33,129 bases of DNA from an uncultured Bacteroidales bacterium (GTDB lineage: Bacteria > Bacteroidota > Bacteroidia > Bacteroidales > Bacteroidaceae): the NCBI GenBank assembly GCA_949297215.1, contig CASFRV010000006.1, forward strand, positions 84,149 through 117,277, written 5' to 3'. Under the pieces are notes generated by a model that was not told where the DNA came from, ran no database searches, and worked only from the letters and a program-made list of their open reading frames with translations. Each line of letters opens with the position of its first letter. Within the stretch, counting starts at the first letter, position 1. Positions 23,247 to 33,103 of this stretch are shown here, piece by piece. Both the position numbers and the translations under genes were made by a program.

Positions 23247-24811
23247 ATCTGGACATAAGAACCGTTGCACCCGAGAACCTGCGCGAGGAAATGCTCCGTC
23301 TGCGCCGTGAGCAGAAGATGGACTTCCTGGAAACGCTCACCGGCATGGACTGGGGCGAAGAGGGCGGCCTTGGCGTCGTCTATACGTTGGAGTCGACCGA
23401 GACGGGAGAGCGCGTGGCGCTGAAAACGGCTACGACCGACCGCGAGAACCCGATGCTCCCGAGCGTGAGCGACATCTGGAAAATAGCAAACATCTACGAA
23501 CGCGAGGTCTACGACTTCTACGGCATCAAGTTTACGGGCCACCCCGACATGCGCCGCATCTTCCTGCGCGAGGACTGGGTGGGCTATCCCTTCCGCAAGG
23601 ACGATGAGCCCGAGAAGGAAAACCCGCTGCGCATGACCAACGAGCCGCTTGCCGACGTGACGGAGAGCTACGTGCTCAACCCCGACGGAAGCGTCACGAA
23701 GGAGACGCACCGCATCTTCGAGGAGGGCGAATACGTCGTCAACATCGGCCCGCAGCACCCCTCGACGCACGGCGTGCTCCACTTCCGCGTGAGCCTCGAC
23801 GGCGAGGTGATACGGAAAATCGACCCCGTGCTGGGATATATCCACCGCGGCGTCGAGAAGCTCAACGAAAGCCTTACCTATCCGCAGGCGCTGGCCCTGA
23901 CCGACCGCCTCGACTATCTGGGCGCCATGCAGAACCGCCACGCCCTCTGCCTCTGCATCGAGCAGGCCATGGGCATCGAGGTGAGCGACCGCGTCAAGGT
24001 GATCCGCACCATCATGGACGAGTTGCAGCGTATCGACTCGCACATACTCTTCTTCTCCTGCCTCTGCCAGGACCTGGGCGCCACGACGGCCTTCCTCTAC
24101 GGCTTCCGCGACCGCGAGAAGATACTCGACATATTCGAGGAAACCTGCGGCGGCCGCCTCATTCTCAACTACAACACCATCGGCGGCGTCATGGCCGACC
24201 TGCATCCCAACTTCGTAAAGCGCGTCAAGGAGTTTATCCCCTACATGCGCAAGAATATGCAGGAATATTTCGACGTTTTCATCAACAACGTCATTGCCCG
24301 CAACCGTATGGACGGCGTTGGCGTGCTTTCGCTGGATGACGTCATCTCGTTTGGCTGCACGGGCGGTACGGGACGCGCCTCCGGCTGGCACAACGACGTG
24401 CGCAAGCGCATGCCTTATGCCGCCTACGACCGGGTGGAGTTTAACGAGATCACCCGTACGGAGGGCGACAGCTTTGCCCGCCTCATGATACGTATGGACG
24501 AAATCAAGGAGAGTCTCAACATCATCGAACAGCTCATCGACAACATCCCCGAAGGTCCGTTCCAGGAAAAGACGAAACCCATCATCAAGGTGCCCGAAGG
24601 TACGTACTATACGGCCGTCGAGGGCAGCCGTGGCGAGTTTGGCGTCTTCCTGGAAAGCCATGGCGACAAAACGCCCTACCGTCTCCACTACCGTGCCACG
24701 GGCCTGCCGCTGGTGGCCGTCATGGATACGGCATGTCGCGGCAACCTGATAGCCGACCTGATTACCATCGGTGGAACCGTCGACTACGTGGTGCCCGACA
24801 TTGACAGATAA
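23243..24811 (+). CDS. nuoCD: NADH-quinone oxidoreductase fused subunits C and D
   Basis: A single 522-residue protein joining two peripheral complex I subunits. Residues about 1-125 are NuoC (30-kDa type), with REVYDFYGIKFTGHPDMRRI. Residues about 160-522 are NuoD (49-kDa type), with NIGPQHPSTHGVLHF, whose His helps bind quinone, then GYIHRGVEKL and a C-terminal end VDYVVPDIDR. The fusion also occurs in enterobacteria and in other Bacteroidetes. The next gene is nuoH; the usual nuoE, F and G are missing between them. Confidence 0.96.
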   Translation: MNLDIRTVAPENLREEMLRLRREQKMDFLETLTGMDWGEEGGLGVVYTLESTETGERVALKTATTDRENPMLPSVSDIWKIANIYEREVYDFYGIKFTGHPDMRRIFLREDWVGYPFRKDDEPEKENPLRMTNEPLADVTESYVLNPDGSVTKETHRIFEEGEYVVNIGPQHPSTHGVLHFRVSLDGEVIRKIDPVLGYIHRGVEKLNESLTYPQALALTDRLDYLGAMQNRHALCLCIEQAMGIEVSDRVKVIRTIMDELQRIDSHILFFSCLCQDLGATTAFLYGFRDREKILDIFEETCGGRLILNYNTIGGVMADLHPNFVKRVKEFIPYMRKNMQEYFDVFINNVIARNRMDGVGVLSLDDVISFGCTGGTGRASGWHNDVRKRMPYAAYDRVEFNEITRTEGDSFARLMIRMDEIKESLNIIEQLIDNIPEGPFQEKTKPIIKVPEGTYYTAVEGSRGEFGVFLESHGDKTPYRLHYRATGLPLVAVMDTACRGNLIADLITIGGTVDYVVPDIDR

Positions 24812-24820
24812 ACCATCCTG

Positions 24821-24865
24821 CCGGGGCACGGCCGTGCGGCGGAGAGCCGCCGGCCGCCGGCCCGG
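24821..24865 (+). other. GC-rich structured spacer between nuoCD and nuoH
   Basis: The 79-base gap folds into nested stems: CCGGG 24821-24825 with CCCGG 24861-24865, GGCCG 24830-24834 with CGGCC 24851-24855, and GCGGC 24836-24840 with GCCGC 24846-24850. No T run follows, so it is more likely an mRNA stability or processing element than a terminator. Confidence 0.55.
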
Positions 24866-24890
24866 TGCGAACTTATCATAAACAGAAGTT

Positions 24891-25973
24891 ATGTTATTCG
24901 ATTTTAATGTAATATCCCAATGGATACACGGGGCGCTCACGTCGGTCATGCCCGAGTGGGCGGCAATACTCACCGAGAGTATTCTGGTGGCGCTGGTCAT
25001 CATCACGCTCTATGCCGTGTTCGCGATCATCCTCATTTACATGGAGCGCAAGATCTGCGCTTTCTTCCAGTGTCGTCTGGGCCCGATGCGCGTGGGCAAA
25101 TGGGGACTTTTGCAGCTCTTTGCCGACGTGTTCAAGATGCTGACGAAGGAAATCATCAGCATGCGTCAGTCCGACCGCTTTCTCCACAACCTGGCTCCGT
25201 TCCTTGTCGTGGTGGCTTCGATGCTGACGTTCGCCTGTCTGCCCTGGAACAAGGGGGCACACATCCTCGACTTCAACGTCGGTGTGTTCTTCATGCTGGC
25301 AGCCTCGTCTATCGGCGTGGTGGGCATCCTGCTGGCCGGTTGGAGCAGCAACAACAAGTATTCGCTCATCGGTGCCATGCGTAGCGGTGCGCAGATCATC
25401 AGTTATGAGCTCTCTATCGGCCTGACTATGCTCACCATGATGGCGCTCACCGGCACGTTGCAGATTTCGGAAATCGTCGAGCAGCAGTATGCCGAGGGCT
25501 GGAACATCGTGCGCGGCCACGTGCCCGCCGTCATCGCCTTCCTTATCTACCTGATAGCAGGCAACGCCGAGTGTAACCGCGGCCCGTTCGACCTGCCCGA
25601 GAGCGAAAGCGAGCTCACGGCAGGTTATCATACGGAGTACTCGGGTATGCACTTCGGCTTCTACTACCTTTCCGAGTATCTGAACCTGTTCATCACGGCG
25701 GGTATCGCCACGACCATCTTCCTCGGAGGCTGGGCGCCGCTGCATATCATCGGTCTGGACGGGTTCAACGGTGTCATGGACTATATCCCCGGCATTGTCT
25801 GGTTCGTAGGCAAGACGCTTTTTGTTGTCTTTCTGCTCATGTGGATCCGCTGGACGTTCCCCCGCCTGCGTATCGACCAGATCCTGGCTCTCGAATGGAA
25901 ATACCTCGTGCCCATCAGCTTGGTCAACCTGGTGCTCATGGCCCTCGTGGCAGCTTATGGATTTCATTTCTAA
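24891..25973 (+). CDS. nuoH: NADH-quinone oxidoreductase subunit H
   Basis: A membrane subunit next to the quinone chamber that links the peripheral arm to the proton-pumping arm. It has 360 residues and about eight helices. Conserved loops are [34 protein letters not shown] and [19 protein letters not shown], the last rich in the acidic residues needed for coupling. It is preceded by the GC-rich spacer and 21 bases upstream of nuoI. Confidence 0.97.
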   Translation: MLFDFNVISQWIHGALTSVMPEWAAILTESILVALVIITLYAVFAIILIYMERKICAFFQCRLGPMRVGKWGLLQLFADVFKMLTKEIISMRQSDRFLHNLAPFLVVVASMLTFACLPWNKGAHILDFNVGVFFMLAASSIGVVGILLAGWSSNNKYSLIGAMRSGAQIISYELSIGLTMLTMMALTGTLQISEIVEQQYAEGWNIVRGHVPAVIAFLIYLIAGNAECNRGPFDLPESESELTAGYHTEYSGMHFGFYYLSEYLNLFITAGIATTIFLGGWAPLHIIGLDGFNGVMDYIPGIVWFVGKTLFVVFLLMWIRWTFPRLRIDQILALEWKYLVPISLVNLVLMALVAAYGFHF

Positions 25974-25994
25974 CGGAGTAAAACTACATTGATT

Positions 25995-26465
25995 ATGAAA
26001 GAAGATAAAACATATCTTGCTGGGTTGTTCGGGGGCATCAAAACGCTGTGCGTCGGCCTGAAGACGACGATGCGCGAGCTCTTTACGCCCAAAGTGACCG
26101 AGCAGTATCCCGAGAACCGCCGGGAGCTGAAGATGTTCGACCGTTTCCGCGGTTCGCTCACGATGCCCCACAACGAGAACAACGAGCACAAGTGTGTGGG
26201 CTGCGGCTTGTGCCAGATGGCATGCCCGAACGGCACCATTACGGTGAAGAGCGAATTTTACGAGACGGAAGATGGCAAGAAGAAAAAGCGTCTTGTCAGC
26301 TACGAGTACAATCTGGGCTCCTGCATGTTCTGTCAACTGTGTGTGAGGGCCTGCCCGCACGGCGCCATCACGTTCGACCAGAGTTTTGAGAATGCCGTGT
26401 TCGACCGTTCGAAGCTTGTTAAGAAGCTGAACCACGAAGGCAGCAAATTAATGGAAACGAAATAA
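25995..26465 (+). CDS. nuoI: NADH-quinone oxidoreductase subunit I
   Basis: An 8-iron ferredoxin-type subunit of 156 residues. Two full cluster motifs are CVGCGLCQMACPNGTI and CMFCQLCVRACPHGAI (clusters N6a and N6b). In a complex without nuoEFG it is a likely docking point for an alternative electron donor such as ferredoxin, but this is inference. Start ATG 25995 is preferred to TTG 25989. Confidence 0.96.
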   Translation: MKEDKTYLAGLFGGIKTLCVGLKTTMRELFTPKVTEQYPENRRELKMFDRFRGSLTMPHNENNEHKCVGCGLCQMACPNGTITVKSEFYETEDGKKKKRLVSYEYNLGSCMFCQLCVRACPHGAITFDQSFENAVFDRSKLVKKLNHEGSKLMETK

Positions 26466-26474
26466 TCAGACATT

Positions 26475-26987
26475 ATGAATTCGCATAATATTATGTTCAT
26501 CGTGCTGGCAGTCTTCATCGCTCTGTCCTCGTTTATGACGGTGCTGACGAAGAGCATCATCCGGGCTGCCACGTACCTGCTCTTCGTGCTGCTGGGTACG
26601 GCCGGTCTGTATTTCCTTATGGGCTATACGTTCCTCGGCTCCGTTCAGGTCATGGTGTATGCGGGAGGCATCGTCGTGCTGTACGTGTTCTCCATCCTCC
26701 TTACCAGCGGCGCCAAAGACGTTGTGAACAACCGTACGAAGAAAAAAGTGTTCTTCTCGGCGTTGCTCTCGCTCGTGGGCTTTGCCACGGTGCTCGTCGT
26801 ATTGCTCAAGCACGGCTTCAAGGCTGCTGTCCTTTCTGCTCCCGAGGAGGGAGGCATCACCATCGACAGCGTGGGCCGCTTCATGCTTTCGTCCGGCCAG
26901 AACGGCTATCTCCTGCCTTTCGAGGCGGTGAGCGTTCTGTTGCTGGCATGCATCGTCGCAGGCTTGCTGATTGCCCGTAAACGCTAA
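26475..26987 (+). CDS. nuoJ: NADH-quinone oxidoreductase subunit J
   Basis: A membrane subunit of 170 residues with five helices. The third helix has the conserved segment GSVQVMVYAGGIVVLYVF, whose Tyr-Ala-Gly region forms a pi-bulge in complex I. It starts nine bases after nuoI and ends 15 bases before nuoK. Confidence 0.95.
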   Translation: MNSHNIMFIVLAVFIALSSFMTVLTKSIIRAATYLLFVLLGTAGLYFLMGYTFLGSVQVMVYAGGIVVLYVFSILLTSGAKDVVNNRTKKKVFFSALLSLVGFATVLVVLLKHGFKAAVLSAPEEGGITIDSVGRFMLSSGQNGYLLPFEAVSVLLLACIVAGLLIARKR

Positions 26988-27002
26988 AAATGGAATAAGA
27001 TT

Positions 27003-27311
27003 ATGATACATTTGGAATATATTCTCATCATTTCGGCCATCATGATGTTCGCAGGCGTCTACGGCTTCCTGACGCGCAAGAGCACGCTGGCCATACTGCT
27101 CTCCATCGAGCTGATGCTTAATTCCACGGACATCAATTTCGCGGCATTCAACCGAATGCTTTACCCCGACGGACACGAGGGCTATTTCTTTGCCCTGTTC
27201 TCCATCGCCATCTCGGCGGCCGAGAGCGCCATCGCCATTGCCATCATGATCAATATCTACCGAATGCTGAAAGACATATCGGTGGGCAAGCTCGAAAAGA
27301 TGAAATGGTGA
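27003..27311 (+). CDS. nuoK: NADH-quinone oxidoreductase subunit K
   Basis: A 102-residue, three-helix membrane subunit. The two proton-channel glutamates are visible in LLSIELMLNS and in AAESAIAIAI. The length is usual for the family. 48 bases separate it from nuoL. Confidence 0.96.
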   Translation: MIHLEYILIISAIMMFAGVYGFLTRKSTLAILLSIELMLNSTDINFAAFNRMLYPDGHEGYFFALFSIAISAAESAIAIAIMINIYRMLKDISVGKLEKMKW

Positions 27312-27359
27312 ACTGCGGGATAACAAAGCAATTTTCAAACCGTAAGCAACACAATTGAT

Positions 27360-29270
27360 ATGGAATACACAATATTGATACTTCTGCTTCCGTTTCTCTC
27401 GTTCCTTCTTTTGGGAATAGCGGGAAAATGGTTCAGCCACAGGACAGCAGGTCTCATTGGCACGTGTTGTCTGGCCGTTGTGACGATACTTTCGTACATG
27501 ACAGCCTACGACTTCTTTACCATGCCCCGCACGGCTGAAGGTGTCATCGAGGCCATACCCCCGGTGGTCAACTTCACGTGGCTGCCTTTCTTCGCCGAGG
27601 GGCTGAAATTTGAGATGGGCATCCTGCTCGACCCCATCTCGGTCATGATGCTGATCGTCATCTCCACGGTTTCTTTCATGGTACACATCTATTCGTTCGG
27701 CTATATGCACGGGGAGCGCGGCTTCCAGCGCTATTATGCCTTCCTCAGCCTGTTCACCATGTCCATGCTCGGTCTGGTGGTGGCTACGAACATTTTCCAG
27801 ATGTACCTCTTCTGGGAGCTCGTGGGCGTTTCGTCCTATTTGCTCATCGGCTTCTACTACACGTCGCCCGCGGCCATCGCGGCATCGAAGAAGGCCTTCA
27901 TCGTGACGCGCTTTGCTGACATGTTCTTCCTCATCGGCATTCTTATCTATGGCTACTACTGCGGAACGTTCAGCTTCGACTTCGCCGGCGAGGCCCGCGG
28001 CTTTGCTGCCGGCGGCTTCATGCTCCCGACGGCCTTGCTGCTGATGTTCATCGGTGGTGCAGGTAAGAGCGCCATGTTCCCGTTGCACATCTGGCTGCCC
28101 GACGCCATGGAGGGCCCGACGCCCGTCAGCGCTCTCATCCACGCCGCTACGATGGTGGTGGCCGGCGTGTTCCAGATTGCACGCCTCTTCCCCTTGTGGA
28201 TACAGTACGCTCCCGACACGTTGCACATCGTGGCCTGGGTGGGTGCCTTCACGGCGTTCTATGCAGCGTCGGTGGCCTGCGTCCAGAGCGACATCAAGCG
28301 CGTGCTGGCCTTCTCCACCATTTCGCAGATTGCCTTCATGATGGTGGCCCTCGGCGTTTGCACGGAGATTACCACCGGTCATGACCATCCCGGCAGCCTG
28401 GGCTACATGGCTTCGATGTTCCACCTGTTCACACACGCCATGTTCAAGGCCCTTCTCTTCCTTGGAGCCGGGTGTATCATCCATGCTGTCCACAGCAACG
28501 AGATGAGTGCCATGGGTGGCTTGCGCAAGTATATGCCCATCACGCACATTACGTTCCTCGTCGCCTGCCTGGCCATCTCGGGCATACCTCCTTTCTCGGG
28601 CTTCTTCTCGAAGGACGAAATCTTGACGGCCTGCTTCGCATACAGCCCCGCCATGGGCTGGATCATGACAGCCATCGCAGGCATGACGGCCTTCTACATG
28701 TTCCGCCTGTATTATGGCATTTTCTGGGGCACGGAGAACAAGGAGCTCCACGCCGAGCACACGCCGCACGAGGCTCCGCTCACGATGACTGTCCCCCTGA
28801 TGGTGCTGGCTCTGATCACCATTTTCTGCGGATGGGCCTTCAACTTCGGCAGCTACGTGAGCGCCGACGGCCGCGACTATCAGATACACCTCGACTGGTC
28901 GGTGGCCGGCACGAGCATCGTTGTGGCCATCGTGGCCATCGCCCTTGCCACCTTCATTTATGCCCGCGACAAGCAGCCCGTGGCCGACAAGCTGGCCGCG
29001 CAGTTCAGCAGCTTGCACAAATGGGCCTACCACCGCTTCTATATGGACGAGGTTTATCAGTTCATCACGCACCGCATCATCTTTGCCCACATATCGAAGC
29101 CCATCGCCTGGTTCGACCGTCACGTGGTTGACGGCTTCTTCAACTTCCTGGCATGGGGCACGAACGCCCTCGGCTTCGAAATACGCGGCTTGCAGAGCGG
29201 AAGCGTGCAGAAGTATGCCTTCGTCTTCCTGCTGGGTGCTCTTCTCCTGTTGTTTATCATGATAATTTAA
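27360..29270 (+). CDS. nuoL: NADH-quinone oxidoreductase subunit L
   Basis: A distal antiporter-like proton-pumping subunit of 636 residues. The channel glutamate is in YLFWELVGVSSYLLIGFY, and the lysine-bearing helix region includes GGAGKSAMFPLHIWLPDAMEGPTPVSALIHAATMV. The C-terminal about 100 residues include the long lateral helix region and a final membrane anchor (YAFVFLLGALLLLFIMII). Nothing is missing compared with the family. Confidence 0.97.
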   Translation: MEYTILILLLPFLSFLLLGIAGKWFSHRTAGLIGTCCLAVVTILSYMTAYDFFTMPRTAEGVIEAIPPVVNFTWLPFFAEGLKFEMGILLDPISVMMLIVISTVSFMVHIYSFGYMHGERGFQRYYAFLSLFTMSMLGLVVATNIFQMYLFWELVGVSSYLLIGFYYTSPAAIAASKKAFIVTRFADMFFLIGILIYGYYCGTFSFDFAGEARGFAAGGFMLPTALLLMFIGGAGKSAMFPLHIWLPDAMEGPTPVSALIHAATMVVAGVFQIARLFPLWIQYAPDTLHIVAWVGAFTAFYAASVACVQSDIKRVLAFSTISQIAFMMVALGVCTEITTGHDHPGSLGYMASMFHLFTHAMFKALLFLGAGCIIHAVHSNEMSAMGGLRKYMPITHITFLVACLAISGIPPFSGFFSKDEILTACFAYSPAMGWIMTAIAGMTAFYMFRLYYGIFWGTENKELHAEHTPHEAPLTMTVPLMVLALITIFCGWAFNFGSYVSADGRDYQIHLDWSVAGTSIVVAIVAIALATFIYARDKQPVADKLAAQFSSLHKWAYHRFYMDEVYQFITHRIIFAHISKPIAWFDRHVVDGFFNFLAWGTNALGFEIRGLQSGSVQKYAFVFLLGALLLLFIMII

Positions 29271-29283
29271 GCCATTTGACGAT

Positions 29284-30807
29284 ATGAATTTTCTATCATT
29301 ATTCGTTCTGATACCCCTTCTCATGCTGCTCGGGCTTTGGTTGGCCCGGGGGCTGAAGGGCGTGCGCACCGTCATGGTGATTGGCAGCTCGGCCCTGCTC
29401 CTGCTGGCAGCCTGGCTCACCGTCACCTTCCTGTCCGACCGTGCGGCCGGGCTCGACGCCGAGATGCTCTACACGGCTTCGTTCACTTGGTTCGAGCCGC
29501 TCCATATTAAGTACTCCGTAGGTGTCGACGGCATCTCGGTGGCCATGCTGCTGCTGTCGTCCATCATCGTGTTCACGGGAACGTTTGCTTCCTGGCAGCT
29601 CAAGCCGCTCACCAAGGAATACTTCCTCTGGTTCACGCTCCTGAGCCTCGGTGTGTTCGGCTTCTTCATTTCGGTCGACATGTTCATGATGTTCATGTTC
29701 TACGAGATAGCCCTCATCCCCATGTACCTCCTCATCGGCGTGTGGGGCAGCGGTAAGAAAGAATATGCCGCCATGAAGCTCACGCTCATGCTCATGGGTG
29801 GTTCCGCCTTCCTGATGTGTGGCATTTTCGGCATCTTCTACGGTGCCGGCGGCCAGACGATGAACGTCGTCGACATTGCCAACCACACGGGCGGCGCCCA
29901 CCCCATCGACTTTGCGCAGCAGTGCATCTGGTTCCCCTTGACGTTCATCGGCTTCGGCGTGCTGGGAGCGCTCTTCCCGTTCCACACGTGGAGCCCCGAC
30001 GGTCATGCCTCGGCCCCCACGGCCGTGTCGATGCTCCATGCCGGTGTGCTCATGAAGCTTGGCGGCTACGGCTGCTTCCGCATCGCCATGTATCTGATGC
30101 CCGAGGCCACGAATGAGCTGGGCTGGATCTTCCTCATCCTTACGGGCATTTCCGTGGTCTACGGAGCCTTCTCGGCATGCGTGCAGACCGACTTGAAATA
30201 CATCAACGCCTATTCGTCCGTATCCCACTGCGGCCTGGTGCTCTTTGCCATCCTCATGGTCAACCAGACGGCGGCCACGGGTGCCGTGCTTCAGATGTTG
30301 AGCCACGGACTGATGACGGCCCTCTTCTTTGCCCTCATCGGTATGATCTACGGCCGCACGCACACGCGCGACATCCGCGAGCTGAACGGCCTGATGCGCA
30401 TCATGCCCTTCCTCTCCGTCTGCTACGTCATCGCCGGTCTGGCCAACCTCGGTTTGCCCGGCCTGAGCGGCTTCGTGGCCGAGATGACCATCTTTGTCGG
30501 TTCGTTCCAAAACGCCGATACGTTCCACCGCGTGCTCACCATCGCCGCCTGCACGAGCATCGTCATCACGGCAGTCTACATCCTGCGCCTCGTGGGTAAG
30601 ATTCTCTACGGCACATGCACGAACGAGCATCACCTGAAGCTCACCGATGCCACGTGGGACGAGCGCCTCTCCGTCATCTGCCTCATCGTGGCCGTGGCCG
30701 GTCTGGGTCTGGCTCCTCTGTGGGTGTCGAACATGGTCAGCGGCGGTGTGGCTCCCATCATCGAGCACATCGGCCATGGCGTGTCCTCATGTAATCCGTT
30801 CATTTAA
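29284..30807 (+). CDS. nuoM: NADH-quinone oxidoreductase subunit M
   Basis: The second antiporter-like subunit, 507 residues and about 14 helices. The channel glutamate is in FMFYEIALIPMYLLIG and the key lysine in LHAGVLMKLGGYG. FPFHTWSPDGHASAPTAVSM is the conserved loop. It starts 13 bases after nuoL. Confidence 0.97.
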   Translation: MNFLSLFVLIPLLMLLGLWLARGLKGVRTVMVIGSSALLLLAAWLTVTFLSDRAAGLDAEMLYTASFTWFEPLHIKYSVGVDGISVAMLLLSSIIVFTGTFASWQLKPLTKEYFLWFTLLSLGVFGFFISVDMFMMFMFYEIALIPMYLLIGVWGSGKKEYAAMKLTLMLMGGSAFLMCGIFGIFYGAGGQTMNVVDIANHTGGAHPIDFAQQCIWFPLTFIGFGVLGALFPFHTWSPDGHASAPTAVSMLHAGVLMKLGGYGCFRIAMYLMPEATNELGWIFLILTGISVVYGAFSACVQTDLKYINAYSSVSHCGLVLFAILMVNQTAATGAVLQMLSHGLMTALFFALIGMIYGRTHTRDIRELNGLMRIMPFLSVCYVIAGLANLGLPGLSGFVAEMTIFVGSFQNADTFHRVLTIAACTSIVITAVYILRLVGKILYGTCTNEHHLKLTDATWDERLSVICLIVAVAGLGLAPLWVSNMVSGGVAPIIEHIGHGVSSCNPFI

Positions 30808-30831
30808 TCAACATCAAACCCGACAGTAGAA

Positions 30832-32277
30832 ATGGATTATTCGCAATTCCTTTATATGCACGAGGAGCTCTCGCTCCTCCTGGTCATCACGATACTTTTC
30901 GTGGCCGACCTCATCATGTGCCCCGATAAGAAGAGCGGCCGCGGCGTCTACAACACGTGCCTGCCCGTCGTGCTGCTCACGCTCCACACGGTGCTCAATC
31001 TTCTGCCCTGTGCGGGCGACGCCGCCACGTCGGCTTTTGGTGGCATGTACCAGCACACGCCCATGATGACCATTGTCAAGAGCGTGCTCAACGTCGGCAC
31101 CCTCGTCGTTTTCCTCATGGCTCACGACTGGCTCCGCCGCGAGGAAAACAAGGTGAAGCAGGGCGAATTTTATCTGCTCACGCTCTTCACCCTGCTGGGC
31201 ATGTACTTTATGATATCAGCCGGCCACTTCCTCATGTTCTTCATCGGTCTTGAGCTGGCCTCCATCCCGTTGGCCGGCCTGGTGGCCTTCGACAAGCTCC
31301 GCTACGAGAGCGCCGAGGCAGGAGCCAAGTTCATCCTGCTTGCTCTCTTTTCGAGCGCCCTGCTGCTCTACGGCGTTTCGCTGCTCTACGGAGCTGCCGG
31401 CACGCTCTATTTCGACGAGTTTTTCTCGCAGCTCCGTCCGGGCCTTCTCTCCGTGTTGGGCATGACGTTCTTCATCACGGGCATGGGCTTCAAGATATCG
31501 CTTGTTCCGTTCCATCTCTGGACGGCCGACACCTATCAGGGCGCGCCCACCGTCGTCACGGGTTACCTTAGCGTCGTGTCGAAGGGTGCGGCAGCCTTTG
31601 TGCTCCTTACGGTGCTCTGCAAGGTCTTTGCCCTGACGCCTCTCTTCGAAGCTTGGAACCACGGGCTCTTCTGGATCATCATCCTCACCATCACCGTGGC
31701 CAACCTCTTCGCCATCCGTCAGAAAAACCTGAAGCGCTTCATGGCCTTCTCGGCCATTTCGCAGGCCGGTTACGTCATCCTGCCCATCATGGGCGGAACG
31801 GCTCAGGGTATGACGGCGCTTGTCTACTACCTGCTCGTCTACATGGCAGCCAATCTCGGCGCCTTTGCCGTCATCAACGTCGTGGAGCAACGTAGCGGCA
31901 AGATCAACATCGACGATTACGACGGCCTCTACCGCACCAACCCCAAGCTGGCGTTCCTCATGACGCTCTGCCTCTTCTCGCTGGCCGGCATCCCGCCCTT
32001 CGCCGGGTTCTTCTCGAAGTTCTTCGGCTTCATGGCAGCCTTCAACGCAGGCGAGCACCTGCTCGTGTTCATCGCTTTGGTCAACACGGTCATCTCGCTC
32101 TACTACTACCTGCTCATCGTCAAGGCAATGTACATTAAGACGAGCGACAGCCCCATCGCCACCTTCAAGAGCGACGGCTACACACGTGTGGCCCTGGCCG
32201 TCTGCCTGCTCGGCGTCGTCCTGCTCGGCATCGTCGGCACGGTGTACAACTACATCGACACGTTCAGCTACGCATAA
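30832..32277 (+). CDS. nuoN: NADH-quinone oxidoreductase subunit N
   Basis: The third antiporter-like subunit, 481 residues. The channel glutamate is in [18 protein letters not shown], and the conserved lysines are in [20 protein letters not shown] (nearby) and [12 protein letters not shown]. It is the last gene of the operon, with a strong hairpin 24 bases later. Confidence 0.97.
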   Translation: MDYSQFLYMHEELSLLLVITILFVADLIMCPDKKSGRGVYNTCLPVVLLTLHTVLNLLPCAGDAATSAFGGMYQHTPMMTIVKSVLNVGTLVVFLMAHDWLRREENKVKQGEFYLLTLFTLLGMYFMISAGHFLMFFIGLELASIPLAGLVAFDKLRYESAEAGAKFILLALFSSALLLYGVSLLYGAAGTLYFDEFFSQLRPGLLSVLGMTFFITGMGFKISLVPFHLWTADTYQGAPTVVTGYLSVVSKGAAAFVLLTVLCKVFALTPLFEAWNHGLFWIIILTITVANLFAIRQKNLKRFMAFSAISQAGYVILPIMGGTAQGMTALVYYLLVYMAANLGAFAVINVVEQRSGKINIDDYDGLYRTNPKLAFLMTLCLFSLAGIPPFAGFFSKFFGFMAAFNAGEHLLVFIALVNTVISLYYYLLIVKAMYIKTSDSPIATFKSDGYTRVALAVCLLGVVLLGIVGTVYNYIDTFSYA

Positions 32278-32301
32278 AGGCATAAGCACTGACATTCCTT
32301 G

Positions 32302-32355
32302 AAAGAGGGTGGCCCGGTAAGTCGGAAAGACGCTCCGGGCCACCCTCTTTCGTTT
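32302..32355 (+). terminator. Terminator of the nuo operon
   Basis: A perfect 16-bp stem (AAAGAGGGTGGCCCGG 32302-32317 with 32335-32350) and a 17-base loop. The T tail (CTCTTTCGTTT) is partly within the stem, so termination strength is uncertain. Confidence 0.8.
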
Positions 32356-32960
32356 ACATTCCGCCCGCACGTTTCCGCCGCGCTTCGGCCGCACGGCATC
32401 CCCCTTCATCCGCCCGCAGGCTACTTCCCATCCCCGGAAGTCGCCCGTCAACAACGTCCGCCAATGCGGCGTCGGCAGTTTTTTAACACGGAAAATCCAT
32501 TATTTTCAAGCGCCCGTCACTTCGCTTGCAAATAAACGAAAAATGGAAACGCCTGATAAAGAGCCAAAAAGGTGAAGATTTAAATCGGAAACCACCCGAA
32601 AAGCGCGTTTTTCGCCACGATATGGCACAAAATGACGCGAATTCACACGCCGAAACACCCCATGGAATTCAAAATCCATCCCATGGATCGCCATTTCCAT
32701 GGGATGGATCCGTCGAAACATCCCATGGATCGTCAAAAACGCCCCACAAATCCTCCCAAACAACGCTAAAAGGCGGCACTCCGCCGCCGTCCGCTTTAAC
32801 GCATTGCCATATAGCGCACAAGCCACAGCCCCTACCACCCGGCCATTCCCCTCCCCGGCATAAGGCCGCAAAATGCCACCCCGAAACCCCTCGCGCGCCA
32901 ACCAAAGTAGCCCTTCCACACAGATTTTCGTCGGTTCAAATAAAAAATTCACCTCCACGC
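32356..32960. other. Gene-free stretch between nuo operon and tRNA-Phe
   Basis: About 600 bases, richer in A+T than the genes. No convincing gene is seen: the frame that crosses 32526-33065 would run into the tRNA, and it is rich in Pro, His and Ser without family features. The stretch holds the CCATGGAT repeat cluster and the tRNA promoter. Confidence 0.65.
32659..32730. repeat. CCATGGAT palindromic repeat cluster
   Basis: Four copies of a CCCATGG core lie within 72 bases. ATCCATCCCATGG at 32674-32686 and CCATGGGATGGAT at 32697-32709 form a perfect 13-bp inverted repeat with a 10-base spacer. A third copy is at 32719-32730 and a diverged one at 32659-32668. The 21 bases at 32668-32688 are identical to 9704-9724. 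Confidence 0.85.
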
Positions 32961-32991
32961 TTGGTTAATTCAAAATATCCCCTTATCTTTG
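32961..32991 (+). promoter_or_regulatory. Promoter of tRNA-Phe
   Basis: TTGG at 32961-32964, a 19-base spacer and TATCTTTG at 32984-32991, followed by C. It lies about 40 bases before the tRNA. Confidence 0.75.
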
Positions 32992-33030
32992 CACCCGAAA
33001 ACGAGAGGGAAACACCTCACAACCCAAAAA

Positions 33031-33103
33031 GGTGCCATAGCTCAGTTGGTAGAGCAAAGGACTGAAAATCCTTGTGTCCCCGGTTCGATTCCTGGTGGCA
33101 CCA
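33031..33103 (+). tRNA. tRNA-Phe (GAA)
   Basis: A complete 73-base cloverleaf. The acceptor stem GGTGCCA (33031-33037) pairs with TGGCACC (33096-33102), with discriminator A at 33103. The D-loop contains GTTGG, the anticodon loop reads CTGAAAA with anticodon GAA, and the T arm has GGTTCGATTCC. CCA is not encoded; CTT follows, so it is added after transcription. Confidence 0.97.

Noticed and set aside
7556-29426. Very long open frames on the minus strand opposite oadA-like, aldo/keto reductase and nuo genes (up to nearly 1,000 codons)
   Set aside because: They lie exactly opposite well-recognised genes, are rich in His, Glu, Arg and Ala as expected from the complement of GC-rich codons, and match no family I know.
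32526-33065. A 179-codon open frame ending inside the tRNA-Phe gene
   Set aside because: It overlaps the tRNA and its promoter, and its composition comes from the repeats, so it is a chance frame.
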